Below, in pieces: positions 9,689-20,382 of a stretch of DNA of 64,000 nucleotides. The stretch is from Phymatolithon calcareum. Lineage: Eukaryota; Rhodophyta; Florideophyceae; Hapalidiales. The notes under the pieces were generated by a model. That model searched no databases, was not told where the DNA came from, and saw only the letters and a list, made by a program, of their open reading frames with translations. The position numbers were made by a program, and so were the translations under genes. Location of the stretch: the NCBI GenBank assembly GCA_977006965.1, contig OZ345368.1:806001-870000 (forward strand), written 5' to 3'. The number at the start of each line of letters is the position of its first letter. Position 1 is the first letter of the stretch.

Positions 9689-10744
9689 ATGGACGAAAAC
9701 CCCGGGTTTGTTCCTGGCCGGTCAGCTAACGACACTCGCGAACCCCCCGAAGGGTGGGCGACATGGGCCGAACTGAGCAGGAAAACGCCGACCGCATCAC
9801 CTGAGCTGTACCGCCGCGCGCCGTGGTTTCTGCCGCACGGTTTGGGTAACTTGCGCCTTATGTCAACGTACGTGAATGACAGTGGTTACCTGCCGTGCGG
9901 CACCCACATCAACTCAACTGAAAGCTGGGACTGGAGAGCCCGCGTGGCGGTCCCCCGTGACTGTCTGAAACTCAGTCGTCCATCCGCGACCCAGGCACAG
10001 TTGACGCGGGAGCGCACAAAGTACGTGAAAGCCGTGGGAGGGTGCGTCATGGCGTCCCAGCACCAGCATCTGGTGCCCAGAGCGACGTCACCATTTGACA
10101 CCTGGGCAGTACGCGAGGATGTTGAGTACCCATACTGCGAGCGCCTCGCTCGGCTTTCGCCCACCGATTGGTTCGCACTCGGGGAGGATTGGGACGGGGT
10201 GCCCTTCACGAGCAACTCGGTTTTGTTTCTAGAGCAACGGCCCCTTCCTCCCGGCTTTCGGGATATGGCGAAGAGTGCTGAGCCAGATGGACTATATGAT
10301 ACCCGAGGACGGGACGAGCGCAAGTGGCGCATTAAAACCGGTCATTTCATCCCGAGGCATTGTCTTGAAGTCGGGCATCTCGAGCACGACCGGTTCGGGG
10401 GTAGGTTTGTCCCTATTCCGGTATGGTGGAGCTTCATAGAGGTACCCCACGGTGTTTACGCGTTACTCGGTCCGGTTTTTGCCTACCGCTCTGCCATGAT
10501 CATAGACAGTTTCCCGGCGTCGGCGTTCTGGCCTGTCGTTGTTATGGAGTTCGCAGTCAATGTCTCCGCCTGGCTGCTTTGGGAGAAGTACGATCGGTGG
10601 AGGCTGTGGAAGTTGCCCGACAATCTAATAGCAGCCATCAACCGCCTGAGCCTTGGCGACATGCTGAACGGCCATGACAACGTCGCAGAGTTGCGTCGTC
10701 TGCTCTGGAAAATTTCGTCCATGATTGGGAATCAGTTCCGTTGA
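9689..10744 (+). CDS. Antisense ORF inside the LTR element, unknown protein
   Basis: A 351-codon frame starts with ATG at 9689 and runs opposite to gag-pol, between the chromodomain frame and the 3' LTR. No competing sense frame of similar length covers it, so it is not a shadow of pol. The product has a Trp-rich N-terminal half, several Cys residues and a hydrophobic stretch around residues 255-305 (VYALLGPVFAYRSAMIID, then FWPVVVMEFAVNVSAWLLW) that could be one or two membrane segments. I recognise no domain. Antisense ORFs in the same place (downstream of pol, opposite strand) are known from some plant Ty3/gypsy elements of the Retand/Ogre type, but I claim no homology. The frame continues, shifted, at 10741. 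Confidence 0.65.
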   Translation: MDENPGFVPGRSANDTREPPEGWATWAELSRKTPTASPELYRRAPWFLPHGLGNLRLMSTYVNDSGYLPCGTHINSTESWDWRARVAVPRDCLKLSRPSATQAQLTRERTKYVKAVGGCVMASQHQHLVPRATSPFDTWAVREDVEYPYCERLARLSPTDWFALGEDWDGVPFTSNSVLFLEQRPLPPGFRDMAKSAEPDGLYDTRGRDERKWRIKTGHFIPRHCLEVGHLEHDRFGGRFVPIPVWWSFIEVPHGVYALLGPVFAYRSAMIIDSFPASAFWPVVVMEFAVNVSAWLLWEKYDRWRLWKLPDNLIAAINRLSLGDMLNGHDNVAELRRLLWKISSMIGNQFR

Positions 10745-10968
10745 CAGAGTCCCTCCGTCCGGGTCGCCTGTCTTCCCTGGATTATTCCGGCGGGCGCACC
10801 GAATACGCCCTCAACGGAGATTTCGTGTACTACGATCCCTTCGAATGCGAAGTCTTGACGTTGGAGCAGCTGCGACAGCGTAATCCGACGCGGGCACCGC
10901 CAGTACACCAAGTAGAGCGCACTGAGTCGAACGCCGCCGCGTTCCGAGATTGGGTGCTTAGCCAGTAA
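10741..10968 (+). CDS. Shifted continuation of the antisense ORF
   Basis: Where the 351-codon frame stops at 10744, another frame opens at the same point (TTG at 10741) and runs 75 codons to 10968, ending WVLSQ. It has no ATG at its start, so it is more likely the C-terminal part of the same protein separated by a one-base shift than an independent gene. Together they would give about 425 residues. No domain is recognised. Confidence 0.4.
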   Translation: MTESLRPGRLSSLDYSGGRTEYALNGDFVYYDPFECEVLTLEQLRQRNPTRAPPVHQVERTESNAAAFRDWVLSQ

Positions 10969-11101
10969 GTCCCTTCCCGACGCCGGGAACTACGAATCCG
11001 ATAAGATCTCGTTGTGAGCCTTCGAAGAGCTTGCTGCGAAAATAAACAACTCCATTGCTTGGACGCCTTCCCTTCTGCTGTACCTGATAGGATTTAGGTG
11101 T

Positions 11102-11533
11102 TTAACCCGCCAGAGTGTCTTCCATGTCCGGCGGCAAAGATCTTCGGCGCCGCTTGCAGTATGAGAGGATCTTGCTGCGAGGTAAATGTGAGGTCGGTTC
11201 CCAGGTGGTATCCGCTCCTGGGGCATACCAACGCACAAGAAACAGCCATTTTCCGTCTTGCCCCTCTCCATCCCCGATAATATCCTTCATCACCTGCTCC
11301 TGTGGTAAAACAATGCGAGCCTCGTCTCCTTCCCGGGGAGAGTCATCCGACCGACGGGGGGTGTCTCGAAGTTCGGCGGCAGCACGGAGGGGAATGGATT
11401 CTTGTGTCATGGATACCTCCGGGCTGAAACGGACGGTTTTACGGCTCATATCCCCAGATGGGGCGCCTTTTTTGCCATCTCCAAGCTGCGTTTTCTTCGC
11501 CCCAAGACGCGGAGACTTGCGAACAGAACCCAC
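11102..11533 (-). pseudogene. Chromodomain segment of the chromovirus pol
   Basis: The segment contains a chromodomain core (WLFLVRWYAPGADTTWEP followed by a basic helix SKILSYCKRRRR), with the conserved aromatic residues of the fold. In chromoviruses this C-terminal module follows integrase and directs integration to heterochromatin. The same frame also carries the integrase block but is separated from it by stop codons between about 11534 and 11596, so local indels have probably disturbed the junction. Confidence 0.85.
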
Positions 11534-11593
11534 TGGCGTGACCTGGGGACTCTCCGGGGCGGACTGTCGGCGTGGAACGGATTCAGGAGGGAC

Positions 11594-13420
11594 CTATGGA
11601 GTTGGTACTGCCTGCATGCGGACTCCCGGGGTTGCCATGGCACCCTCACCGCTCGGTATGTCTCCCAATCCGCGAGTGGGGGACGATATCCTCGACGACG
11701 CTCCGGTAGGCGGATTTGTCTGTTCTTCTTTCTGACCGATATCGCGTGCGCTTATTTGCTCTTCCCGATGTTCGGGCGAATTGTCTAATGGTCGGCTGAT
11801 CACAATGTGGTCTTCGGGCGTAGGGGCCGTCACAACCCGGTCTCGAGAAACCCGTTCATGCTGCTGCCGAATTTCTAGGACAACGGTATCCTCTTGCACT
11901 GTAACTACCTTGTACGGGCCGTCGGCAACCGGGGACAGTTTGTGCTTCCTTCTATCTGGGGTGCTAACCGATTCCCGGCGAACAAAAACGAAAGTTCCCG
12001 GTCGGATGCGGTCAACGGTCGGTCGAATGCGGGCGTCAAAATTTCTCTTGGACAATTCTTGTGCCTTTCGCATCTCTGTTGACGCCGTTCCCACCAAATG
12101 CCGTAGCCAATTCATCCACTTTGTGCGGAACGTCTCCCTGTCACCCGGCTGGTCCATGGACGGGCGCGCCTCAAGGCCCAATGGTGGAGGAGGCCTTGAA
12201 AGTACCAGCTCGAATGGCGAGAGTTTTGTTACACGGTGCGTCTGGGTATTGTAGGAATATGTTACGGCATCTGAGAACAAATCCCAATCGGTGGGATGGT
12301 CTGCAACGTAGTGCCGTAAAGCGGCGAGGATAGTCCGATTAAAACGCTCCGTCTGCCCATTGCACTGGGGGTGGTATGTCGTGGTGAATAAGTTCTTGAT
12401 GCCGAGAATCGCGGAGACATGCTGGAAGAACTTTGACGTAAACTGTTTTCCGTTGTCAGACAGCACTGACACAGGTGGCCCGTATACGAACACCCAATAA
12501 TGCACGAACGCCTTGGCAATGTCAGCTGCGTTAATACGTGCAAGTGGTACCGTGCGTACGAGCTTCGAAAACCGATCCGTGATGACAAGTAGATACCGAT
12601 TTCCCCTTGGTATCTTAATAAGCTCCCCGAGGATATCAATACCCACGAACTCCAGAGGTCTCGCTGCGGGAAAAAGCTTCATCCTTTTTTCGATTCGTCT
12701 TAGCTTCACTCGATTTCGAGCACAGGTGGGGCAGTTTCGAGCGGTCGCGTAGCAGTCTGTTGCCATAGAGGGCCAGTAAAAATCCCTTCGCAGAGAGTAA
12801 TACAGTTTTCGTCCTCCAGGGTGTCCGGAAATGGTTGTGTAATGGCTCAGATGCAGTATTCTGCCTTGAAGCGAATCCGGAACGACTAGTTGAGGCGTCT
12901 CGCTCGCCAGACGGATTAGCATACCAACTTCATCCTGTGCGAATGGAAGGTCCTTTCCGTCTTCTAGGCCTTTCCGCACGCTTCCACAAAACGGATCCGC
13001 CAGCTGCTCCCGCAGAAGTTCTTCGGGAGTCACCGGGGTGAGTTGAACACCAGTTGGGTTGTAATCCGAAAGGGCATACAGAGCATCCATCTCGCTCTCG
13101 TTCTCATCTCGGAATCCGTGACATTCGTCCCTCTCGGCGTCGAGATTATTTTGTGAATATTCGTCCACGTGGAAGCAGGGTATTTCTTCGTCCAAATCTG
13201 CCGTTGTTTCGCCTAACGTGCTTAAACGAGAAAGCGCGTCGGCCTGCGTGTTTTCCTTCCCTTTCTTGTAAACAACGTTGAACGTAAACTCCGACAGGCG
13301 TAACCTCCAGCGCATAAGTCGTCCAGAAGGTTCAGCGATTTCCAGTAGCCAACGCAGCGCCGCGTGGTCGGTATACACAGTGAATTTTTCTCCCTGCAAA
13401 TAGGGTCTCAATATCGTCAC
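11594..13420 (-). pseudogene. RNase H C-terminus and integrase of the chromovirus
   Basis: This long frame (608 codons) starts within RNase H (YTDHAALRWLL, then GKENTQADALSRL). It continues into integrase with a complete HHCC zinc-binding motif (HYTTISGH...CPTC) and the DDE catalytic triad: D in VGIDILG, D in LSDNGKQF and E in NGQTERFNR. A GPY/F-like module (DGPYKVV) follows. The block itself is uninterrupted, so integrase would be intact if expressed. Its N-terminal link to the rest of RNase H is broken by a frame change near 13420-13440. Confidence 0.93.
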
Positions 13421-13434
13421 AGCCCAAATGACTG

Positions 13435-13767
13435 CTAAACATTCTCGTTCAGATGCCGAGTAATTTTCTCCGCCGGGACGAGCGAACGCGACCAGAATCC
13501 AATAGAGCGTCGCTCTCCGTGGTCCAGTTGAAAGGCTGCGACGCCTACCATGTTCGCGCTCGCATCGGTATCCAACGAATATGGAAGTCCTGGTTTCGGG
13601 AGGGCTAGCACCGGCGGAGAGGAGACCACGTCAATTAGCTTCCGAGAAGCGTGCAGCTCGGCGTCACCAAAAGGAGCGAGCTTTGTCGGCGTGCCCTTCT
13701 TCAGTAGTTTGTTTAACGGGCTGCGATTTCGGCAAAGTCGGGGGCAAACCGGCGGTAGACATTGCAC
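13435..13767 (-). pseudogene. RNase H N-terminal half of the chromovirus
   Basis: The frame contains the RT connection (SPLNKLLKKG) and the first RNase H catalytic aspartate (LDTDASANMVG), then GFWSRSLVPAEKITRHLNE. It is offset from both the RT frame above it and the RNase H/integrase frame below it, so at least two indels separate these normally contiguous domains. Confidence 0.85.
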
Positions 13768-14564
13768 AATCCGAGGATCGACCTCAGCTCTGTCTGTGCC
13801 CGTGGAGGCTGGGCTTCACGAAGTGCTGCCGTGCGGATCGTGTCCACCGAAAGTTCGCCGGGCCGAATAACATGTCCAAGGTAGCTAACCTTGTCGGTGA
13901 AAAACTTGCATTTCTCAAGCTTGAGGGATACACCGGCATCTTTCAGGATGGTGAGCACCGTACGCACGTGGTCGAAATGCGACGCGGTATCATTAGAAAA
14001 AATGATAATGTCGTCCAGGTAGACCAAACATGTTTTCCATTTAAACTGTGACAGAAGAATATCCAGCGTATGTTGGAATGTCGCGGGCGCGTTCGTCAGA
14101 CCAAACGGCATTCTCTTGAAACGATAGAGGCCCGAGTGGCAAACAAAGGCTGTTTTATCGCGGTCGTCTCCCGCGATCGGGACCTGCCAGTAGCCAGAGT
14201 TACAATCCAGGGTGGAGAATACCTTGGCTGTGCCGAGTGAATCGATGCACTCGTCCATTCTCGGGATGGGATACGTATCCTTTACGGTCACTGCATTGAG
14301 CTTGCGATAATCGACGCAGAAGCGCAAACTTCCGTCTGATTTGGGTACCAAAACCACCGGAGATGCCCAGGGTGACTGCTCTGGTTCAATCACTCCTTTC
14401 AACAGCATGCGATCCACTTCCGCCTGTTCCACCTGGCGGCCTCGAGGGCCTGCGCGATATGGCGGCGAGGCGGACGGTCTTGCTCCTGGAGTCAGGTCAA
14501 TATGGTGCGTGGTCGCCGATATTTCGCCAAGCTCGCCGCTCCACATTCGCGAAAAGGGTATCAA
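13713..14564 (-). pseudogene. Reverse transcriptase of the chromovirus
   Basis: Ty3/gypsy reverse transcriptase with LRFCVDYRKLNAVT, FSTLDCNSGYWQVP, the FKRMPFGLTNAPATFQ block and the catalytic LVYLDDIIIF box. The block runs to GLCNVYRRFAPDFAEIAAR, where a frame change moves the coding to the RNase H frame. The catalytic motifs are intact. Confidence 0.95.
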
Positions 14565-14596
14565 GAGATCACGAATAGCGTCCCGATGATCTTCGG

Positions 14597-15109
14597 CTAA
14601 GTGGGACAGGTCACAAGACCTTTCCGATTCTGCGCTGGTATCTCCCCGGTTGGGGTGTCACGAGGGGACGAGATGACGGCTTCGGTATCCGGGATCAATC
14701 CCTGAACCTCTGCGACGGACACAGTGCTGTTGAGCACTTCTGTCGGATGCGGCAAGACCGTACCCACCACTTGCCCCTTTTTCAGAGAGCGTGCCATTTT
14801 CGAAAAATTCGCCACCAAGATCCAGAATGGCTCTTTCGGTGATAGAGTGGCCACCCCATTCGAGATCGAAATCCCGTGTGCGGAATATAACTTCGACAAG
14901 GGCTGCAGCACGGCTAGTTCCACCCGCTCCGATGACACCATCACCCACGTTTGGGATTCAGGGGCCAGCGTGGTCGCTTTGGCTACCCGTAGCTTTGGTG
15001 ACATGCGACCCAGTGTACGGTCGTACTCTTGCATAATCGGAAGTGGAGGGGCACTGGGTGGTCGCTTCAGTGCTCGCCGGGTGATAGGGATACGCGTAAC
15101 ATCGGCCAT
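14597..15109 (-). pseudogene. Protease-RT linker of the chromovirus
   Basis: A 170-codon frame lies between protease and reverse transcriptase (MADVTRIPITRRALKRP..., ATG at 15109). It shows the FSKMARSLKKGQVVGTV pattern typical of the region before RT in Ty3/gypsy elements, where a spacer ends in a KxGxxVG-like strand. It is out of frame with both neighbours. Confidence 0.65.
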
Positions 15110-15110
15110 C

Positions 15111-15632
15111 TCAATCTGCCTCAGTTGCCTCCACGAAGCGATCGCAGAAATCTGCTCCTAGGATCGCAGACGCAGCTAGGCGCTCGCAAACAATAAACTC
15201 TGTCCGAACAGAATACTGCCCCAATTGGACAGTCAATAATATTGTCCCTTCTAGGCGTAACGGTCGTCCATTTGCATCCCGGATATTGGGAAGGGGATTC
15301 CCAGCAGTGACTTTCTGTTGGAGTTCCGGCGACAATTCGCTCTTGCGGACAAAATTGGGTCCAGCGCCGGTGTCCAGAACCACAAGCTTTCGGATGGGGC
15401 TATTTTTGTCGTCCCCGACAAAACCGTAGACCTTGTAATTTCGTTTCGTCGCCATCACAAAAATGACCTCCGGTGCCTGTGGGGCTCTGTGTCCCACCCA
15501 GGGCCGACACAACCCACAGCCTGACCTGTCGTGGCGCGAGAGTACTTTGCTCGGGCTTCTGAGCACCACAATATTTTTCGAGCACGGGGGCAAAATGCTC
15601 GCTGAGTCTTCCCCGGTTAGAGGAGCCCCCAC
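15111..15632 (-). pseudogene. Aspartic protease of the chromovirus
   Basis: Retropepsin-like protease with the catalytic LVVLDTGAGPNFV segment and the flap/tail motif SAILGADF. The N-terminal part of the frame (upstream of ATKRNYKVYGFVG) has no clear match and may be read from a shifted frame. It processes the Gag-Pol polyprotein in active relatives. Confidence 0.85.
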
Positions 15633-15634
15633 AC

Positions 15635-15853
15635 TTAGTTTTTCGACACAGCGGTTGGCGCAATTGCCTGGGTAGCCTTGGTTTCGCAGCGCGCTTTCGC
15701 CCGATGATAGCTCTCGGTCGGCACGCGCCTTTCACCTTCTTCAGCCAGCTGTTCGAAATTGTTAACGATTACGCCGAAGTCTGACTCTCCGCATTCGGGC
15801 GCAATGTGCCCCGCCGCATAGCAGTGAAAACAGATGAGGTCTTCTCGACGCAC
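15635..15853 (-). pseudogene. Gag zinc knuckle (CCHC)
   Basis: CFHCYAAGHIAPEC fits CX2CX4HX4C, the nucleocapsid zinc knuckle. It is out of frame with the preceding gag block, whose frame runs past it to 15769, so there is a frame change near 15840. Confidence 0.85.
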
Positions 15854-17343
15854 GGCTCGTGGTCTGAGTCTGTCGACCCACCCCGGTCTGTTAGAATTTC
15901 CCGTGCACCGGGAATTTGTGCCGCGGGAACGAGGCGAGCGATGGGAGCAAACTTGCGATTTGTTGCCAGCAGTAGAGATTCAGCCTGAACTGGGTCCAAC
16001 TCCGAGGGATCCACGATAGTCGACGGCAAGTCGGAGGTCGGGATCGAGGACAGAATGCCAGATGATTCGGAGCCGCCGAGGAATAGAAGTTCCCTACTAC
16101 CCTGCTGACCGTTGGACGCCGCGAAAGGTGCGTCATTAGAGGTAGATGTGCTCTCCTCCAGCAAAAGTGCCGGGGCACGGCGTCGCAATGTAGTGTACCG
16201 ATGCGAACTTGTTGTCTTCCGAACCAGGGCCCTATTAGCGGCGCCTTCAGTGCGTGCAAACTCGACAAGTTCGAGGAAGCTAATCTCTGGATGAGCCTCC
16301 CGATGTCGGGAAACAAGTGGCTGTATTTCCGGTGCGAGCCCGGACTCGAACATGGTGCATTTCTCGTCCAATGAGAAAACATTACCAGCTCGACGGCATG
16401 CAGCATCCAGCCGTGTGCTGTAATCGCGCTCGTCCTCCCCGTCTTGCTGCTGTACATCGCGCAAATCTCGCAGTGCAGTTTGTATCGATGACGAGGTAGC
16501 AATCGATCGGAGCAGGTACTGAACTGCTTCCGGCCAACATGTAACACCGCCATTCGATGTCGAGGATGAATCGCGAATGGATTCAAATTGGCTCAGAGCG
16601 AACCCGCGGAGGTAATGTGTGAGCGCGAGGTAAGCTTGTGCCTCGCTCATCCGAAAGGTATCAGCTTCACGAACGAAGCGACATAGGAAGTCCAGGATGA
16701 GGATTGGATCTTTCCCGTCGAACGGGGCCTTCGATAGTGACGTTATCTCCAGTCGTCTTATCTGGTCCTTTACTTTTCCGGTTTCCCTTAAGTCGCGATC
16801 TTGTGAGGTGTTTCGGAGTCGGTACGTCCTATAAGATAGGGCCTTCTTGTAGCGGGAGTTCGTAGCGCGAAGGCTGCGAAGACCAATGTGTTTTGGGCCT
16901 TTTCTTTCCTTCTCCTTCTTTCTCCGTGTGGATTCTTGCGTACGACGGGAAGGGGTAATCTTTCGCGAGCGCTCCCGGGATCTAGATCCGTATCGGTGTG
17001 AGCTGTTGAGTCTATGCCCATGGCGCCGGTAGGAGCGGTCAGTTGAAGAATCCGAGCTACTCGGACTTGAAGTTCCGTCATCGTCGTCATCCCCGCCGTG
17101 TTCCGGGTTTTCGTCTGTGCTGTCGTCATCGCTATCCGATGAGCTGCCGGAGGAGTCCGGTGCGACGATTATCGCTCTTGGAGGACTGGCGATGTTTAGA
17201 TCTCCTCCCTTTTCTCGGCTTCGAGTGATGGACGTCCAACGAAATTGGGGGAATGATTTCGCTTCGCCGTCGGACCTGTGCCGGAAAGACTGTTTTCCAA
17301 TCAGCCTTCGAATTAGCGACGCTCCGTGATGTACCGCCGTCAT
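15769..17343 (-). pseudogene. Gag capsid region of the chromovirus
   Basis: A 524-codon block with a Ser/Asp-rich and Arg/Ser-rich N-terminal part, then a retrotransposon-gag-like helical region (PFDGKDPILILDFLCRFV, YLALTHYLRGFALSQFE, ERDYSTRLDAACRRAGNVF). Its order and spacing match gag capsids that precede a zinc knuckle. The first segment overlaps an upstream frame (17132-17950), so another indel lies between about 17132 and 17343. Confidence 0.75.
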
Positions 17344-17929
17344 CTGCTTCGCGGATTTCCTGACACGTGCTTTGCCACATTTTCACCATCCCGTCATGAT
17401 TCTCAACGTCGACTCGAATCGTCCGGAGATCTTCCATGACCCTGTTCACGTCTGTACGTAGATTTACTATATCCTCTGGAGCGGCGTCAGGGGAAGTCGT
17501 CCTCAACATTAGTATATTCACCGAATCCTGCAAGTCTGAAACAGCCTGACGAACTGGTGTGAGTCGGGACTCAATTAGGTGTAGGACGGCCACCTGTGCG
17601 TCCCTGGATAGGGGATTCTCCTGCTTTGGTCCGGATCCTTCTTCAAAGTGAACGCTACCAGGCTCACGATAGCCGGTTTCCGCTTTTCCCGGAATGGCAC
17701 CGACATCTGCGGCACATTCGCGTGAGCTATGCCTCGAAGACACTCGACTGCGCAAATTATGACCATGTGCAGGAGCGACCTGCTCGCCGCCGGAAGTGCG
17801 AGAGTTGGAATTGGCCTTTGATCCCTTGCGGGAATTCTTGTCCGACGTTCTAGACGTCCTAGATGGTCCTCCGGGACGTTCTTGACGCTTGGGTCTCGGC
17901 ATGTTGGCGTCGAAGGCCAACGGTGACAT
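17132..17929 (-). pseudogene. Gag N-terminal region of the chromovirus
   Basis: Begins with ATG at 17929, about 115 bases inside the 5' LTR. It encodes a basic, Ser/Arg-rich segment followed by a predicted coiled coil (about VLHLIESRLTPVRQAVSDLQ to VMEDLRTIRVDVENH). This fits the N-terminal part of gag. It changes frame before the capsid block. Confidence 0.65.
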
Positions 17930-18028
17930 GCCAACGTTTGTTTGGGGCAAAGACGTATAATAAGTCTTCGCGGAATTGTACTTCCCGGATACGGGAATAA
18001 CGAAGTGGTAGAAAGGTGAACCTTTCTA

Positions 18029-18041
18029 GGTCGGGAGACCA
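18029..18041 (-). other. Primer-binding site of the LTR element
   Basis: Read on the minus strand, TGGTCTCCCGACC begins two bases inside the 5' LTR. It starts TGG, complementary to a tRNA 3' CCA end. I cannot name the tRNA from memory. Confidence 0.6.
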
Positions 18042-18043
18042 GT

Positions 18044-18455
18044 TGTCGTGCAAAGCCCTAGGGAGGCCTTGCCGATCGGGGTGTTCGGGACCCCCTTTCC
18101 GCGTTAGCACGACAGAGCAGCGTCGGACGCGCGTTGTAGTTCCGGCTTGTAGGACCGCACGCGCGCACGACGGAGGGAGGTGGTAGAGAGAGAGAAATAG
18201 AAAAGGAAGAGGAACAAGTAAAAGAAAAAGGTACGGGTTTTATCGCTCGGTTTGGGTTGCGTAACGGTAATGGCGACGAACTGACCCGTACCCGGGATCA
18301 GGCAACGTCGGAACCGGAATCGCAGAGCCCGAAAACCTCCTTGGTCTTCTCTCTGCACCGACGGTCACTACGACTATAAGAACAGTGGCATACAGTAGAC
18401 TGCTTACAGAAATGGAAAAATAGCGGGCAACTAGAACACGGAGCATTGCGCCACA
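18044..18455 (-). repeat. 5' LTR of the chromovirus
   Basis: This 412-bp LTR pairs with 8919-9327. It begins TGTCGTGC, ends CGCCACA and is followed at once by the ACTAC target duplication. By orientation it is the promoter-bearing LTR. Confidence 0.95.
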
Positions 18456-18460
18456 ACTAC

Positions 18461-20382
18461 AAAGACGACACCTCCTTTTAAAGCAAGTTCTTTTCAAGCG
18501 GCTTTTGAGCAAATATAGCGACAGTTGCTTGATAAGCGCACATCATGCTCTGAAGTTGACACCGTCATCTAACGAGCCTGCGGCACGTTGTCACCGCAGC
18601 TTCAATGCGGCAGGGCAGGGCCGTCCAGCGAAATAGCGTCGATGACAGCGAAATTTTCACGGAATGTCAACACGATGGGAAAGCTAGCATGGACGGCGAG
18701 AATATCAAACAGAATGCGGCGCGCCTATATCAATGATTGTCCATGCCTCGCTACAGCCTGATTATGCATCGAAGTTGTATATAACAACAGATGGATGAGC
18801 ACCGCGGCGACAAGCGCTAGACGTGCAGCGAAAATGTTCCAAAACGTCCTTTTTTTGCATGGGAACACGCTTGCTCATCGAAGCATCGAAGGCAAGAGGA
18901 TTACAGCACAACTAGTTGCACAACACGGTGTTGTTGGACAGTTCAGTGAAAGCGCGGCCGTTTCGTTCGCTCTTGAAGAAGAGGTGAGCATCTGCGCGTT
19001 GAAAAGTCAGTTTGCGGTGCTTGACAAAGAATAGCCTTCTGTGCTGGTGCAGCGCTAGCCAGCACCGGGGTTGTGGAGCTTGGCAGTGAATTCGGAGATT
19101 CTACGTGCAAGAAGAACGCGGCACGGAATGGCAGCACTATGCTATTTTTAACCTCGGTAGCAAGCAGTCAGGGTTATGATCCGAACAGACTCTGCATGTG
19201 CTAAAGGTCCAAAAATTGTTCAGAATCAGCCTGATGCTGAACAATTTTTGGACCTTTACGATATGAAAATCAATATCATATCGCTCAAGGGCCGGTGTAA
19301 GCTTCGTTGAAAGTTTAAATCTGTAATATCTCCAGAAAGCGTGTTCTACGTTAAAAATAAATCTGATAGGCAGAATCTACAGCCCCGAAAAAAGAAGAGT
19401 CGAAATTTTGAAAACTTGACGGAATTTTAAGATAATCACTATAACTTTCAAATTAATAATATGACATAAGCTGGTCTTGATATTGATCATATCCCGGAAG
19501 TCACCTACCTCGAAGAGAGTTACAGACTCACAGATGTTGCAGCGCCTTAAGAAAGCAAAGACCACTCTGTACGAGATCCGTACACTTGAAGTATTCAAGA
19601 AGGGAATTGGCGTACATAAGTGCATCGACTAGGCGGAAACATACTAAATGACCACTTAATTGATTGATTCATTCATTTTGCGTATTCCCCCTGTGAGGCT
19701 AGCAACACTTTGAGATCGAAGAAACGGGCAGTTGGAACACTCAACAAAATCCTGAAGAAGCCTTCATGGACCCCGGCAGAAGAGATTGACGTGGCTAGAG
19801 CCATTGACGTGATTCTATATAATTCCGATTAAGGAAGCTGAATTTTCAATGCTAATAGAATATGCCTAGAAAGGTGCCGACTTTCCTCCAATTGGGACAC
19901 CTGGTACCTTCTCAATAAATCCATTTAATTACGCAACACTTTGAGGGCCTAAGCTTCTTCCATTCTACTCTATTTGCTGCGAGTTTGACTACCGCTTGCA
20001 CGTCGAGGTCCGGGACGTCGCCAAAGATTGACTCTGGGATCGGTCGGACGCAGTGAAGTAGCAATTGACGAACCAAGCGACTCTATGACCACCTAATGGC
20101 TAATGCTCTCTATATTCTCGACTTGAAGCACAGGTGCAGCGGCAGTGCTGTTTCAGCAGGGGGGATGGGCCGTTTTTTGCATTTTTCAGCGTTCGCAGCA
20201 GCTTCTAAGACCATCCGCCTTATGTGCTGGCAAGCAAATTTCACTTTTTACTAATCAGGTTCTTACGACTGCCTCATGTTTTACTTGATTCACAAAATGC
20301 TGCTCAACGCATACCGAACTGCCATATTCAAATCCCACTTCTAATGCGTTCGAGCACCATGTAGAGTAAGACCAGAGTAAAA
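18461..20382. other. Intergenic; possible short ORF and one hairpin
   Basis: An ATG-started frame of 79 codons at 18795-19034 on the plus strand has no recognisable domain and may be chance. The hairpin at 19203-19257 is listed separately. The rest, including the 3' flank of the Sel1-repeat gene, shows nothing I can name. Confidence 0.4.
19203..19257. repeat. Perfect 21-bp inverted repeat hairpin
   Basis: Arms at 19203-19223 and 19237-19257 are exact reverse complements with a 13-base loop that itself contains ATCAG/CTGAT. It could fold as a small-RNA-precursor-like hairpin or be a remnant of a foldback insertion. Confidence 0.8.

Larger units (their letters stand above)
8914..18460 (-). mobile_element. 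Ty3/gypsy chromovirus LTR retrotransposon, full length but frameshifted
   Basis: A 9.5-kb element in minus orientation is bounded by LTRs at 8919-9327 and 18044-18455, both TG...CA. A perfect 5-bp target duplication ACTAC lies at 8914-8918 and 18456-18460. In minus-strand order it has a primer-binding site, gag with a CCHC knuckle, protease, reverse transcriptase, RNase H, integrase and chromodomain, which is the Ty3/gypsy order with a chromovirus tail. An antisense ORF lies between the chromodomain and the 3' LTR. The LTRs differ at about eight positions plus a few indel bases, so the insertion is fairly recent. The gag-pol frame is nevertheless split into several blocks, so this copy should not encode a complete polyprotein. 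Confidence 0.95.

Noticed and set aside
11115-11735. Plus-strand frame of 206 codons in the chromovirus
   Set aside because: It lies opposite the chromodomain and the integrase C-terminus and has no motif. It is a shadow, unlike the antisense ORF at 9689, which has no sense counterpart.
13713-15632. Programmed frameshifting between the gag-pol blocks
   Set aside because: There are too many frame changes, and some fall between domains that are always fused (RT to RNase H, and inside RNase H). Indels are the better explanation.
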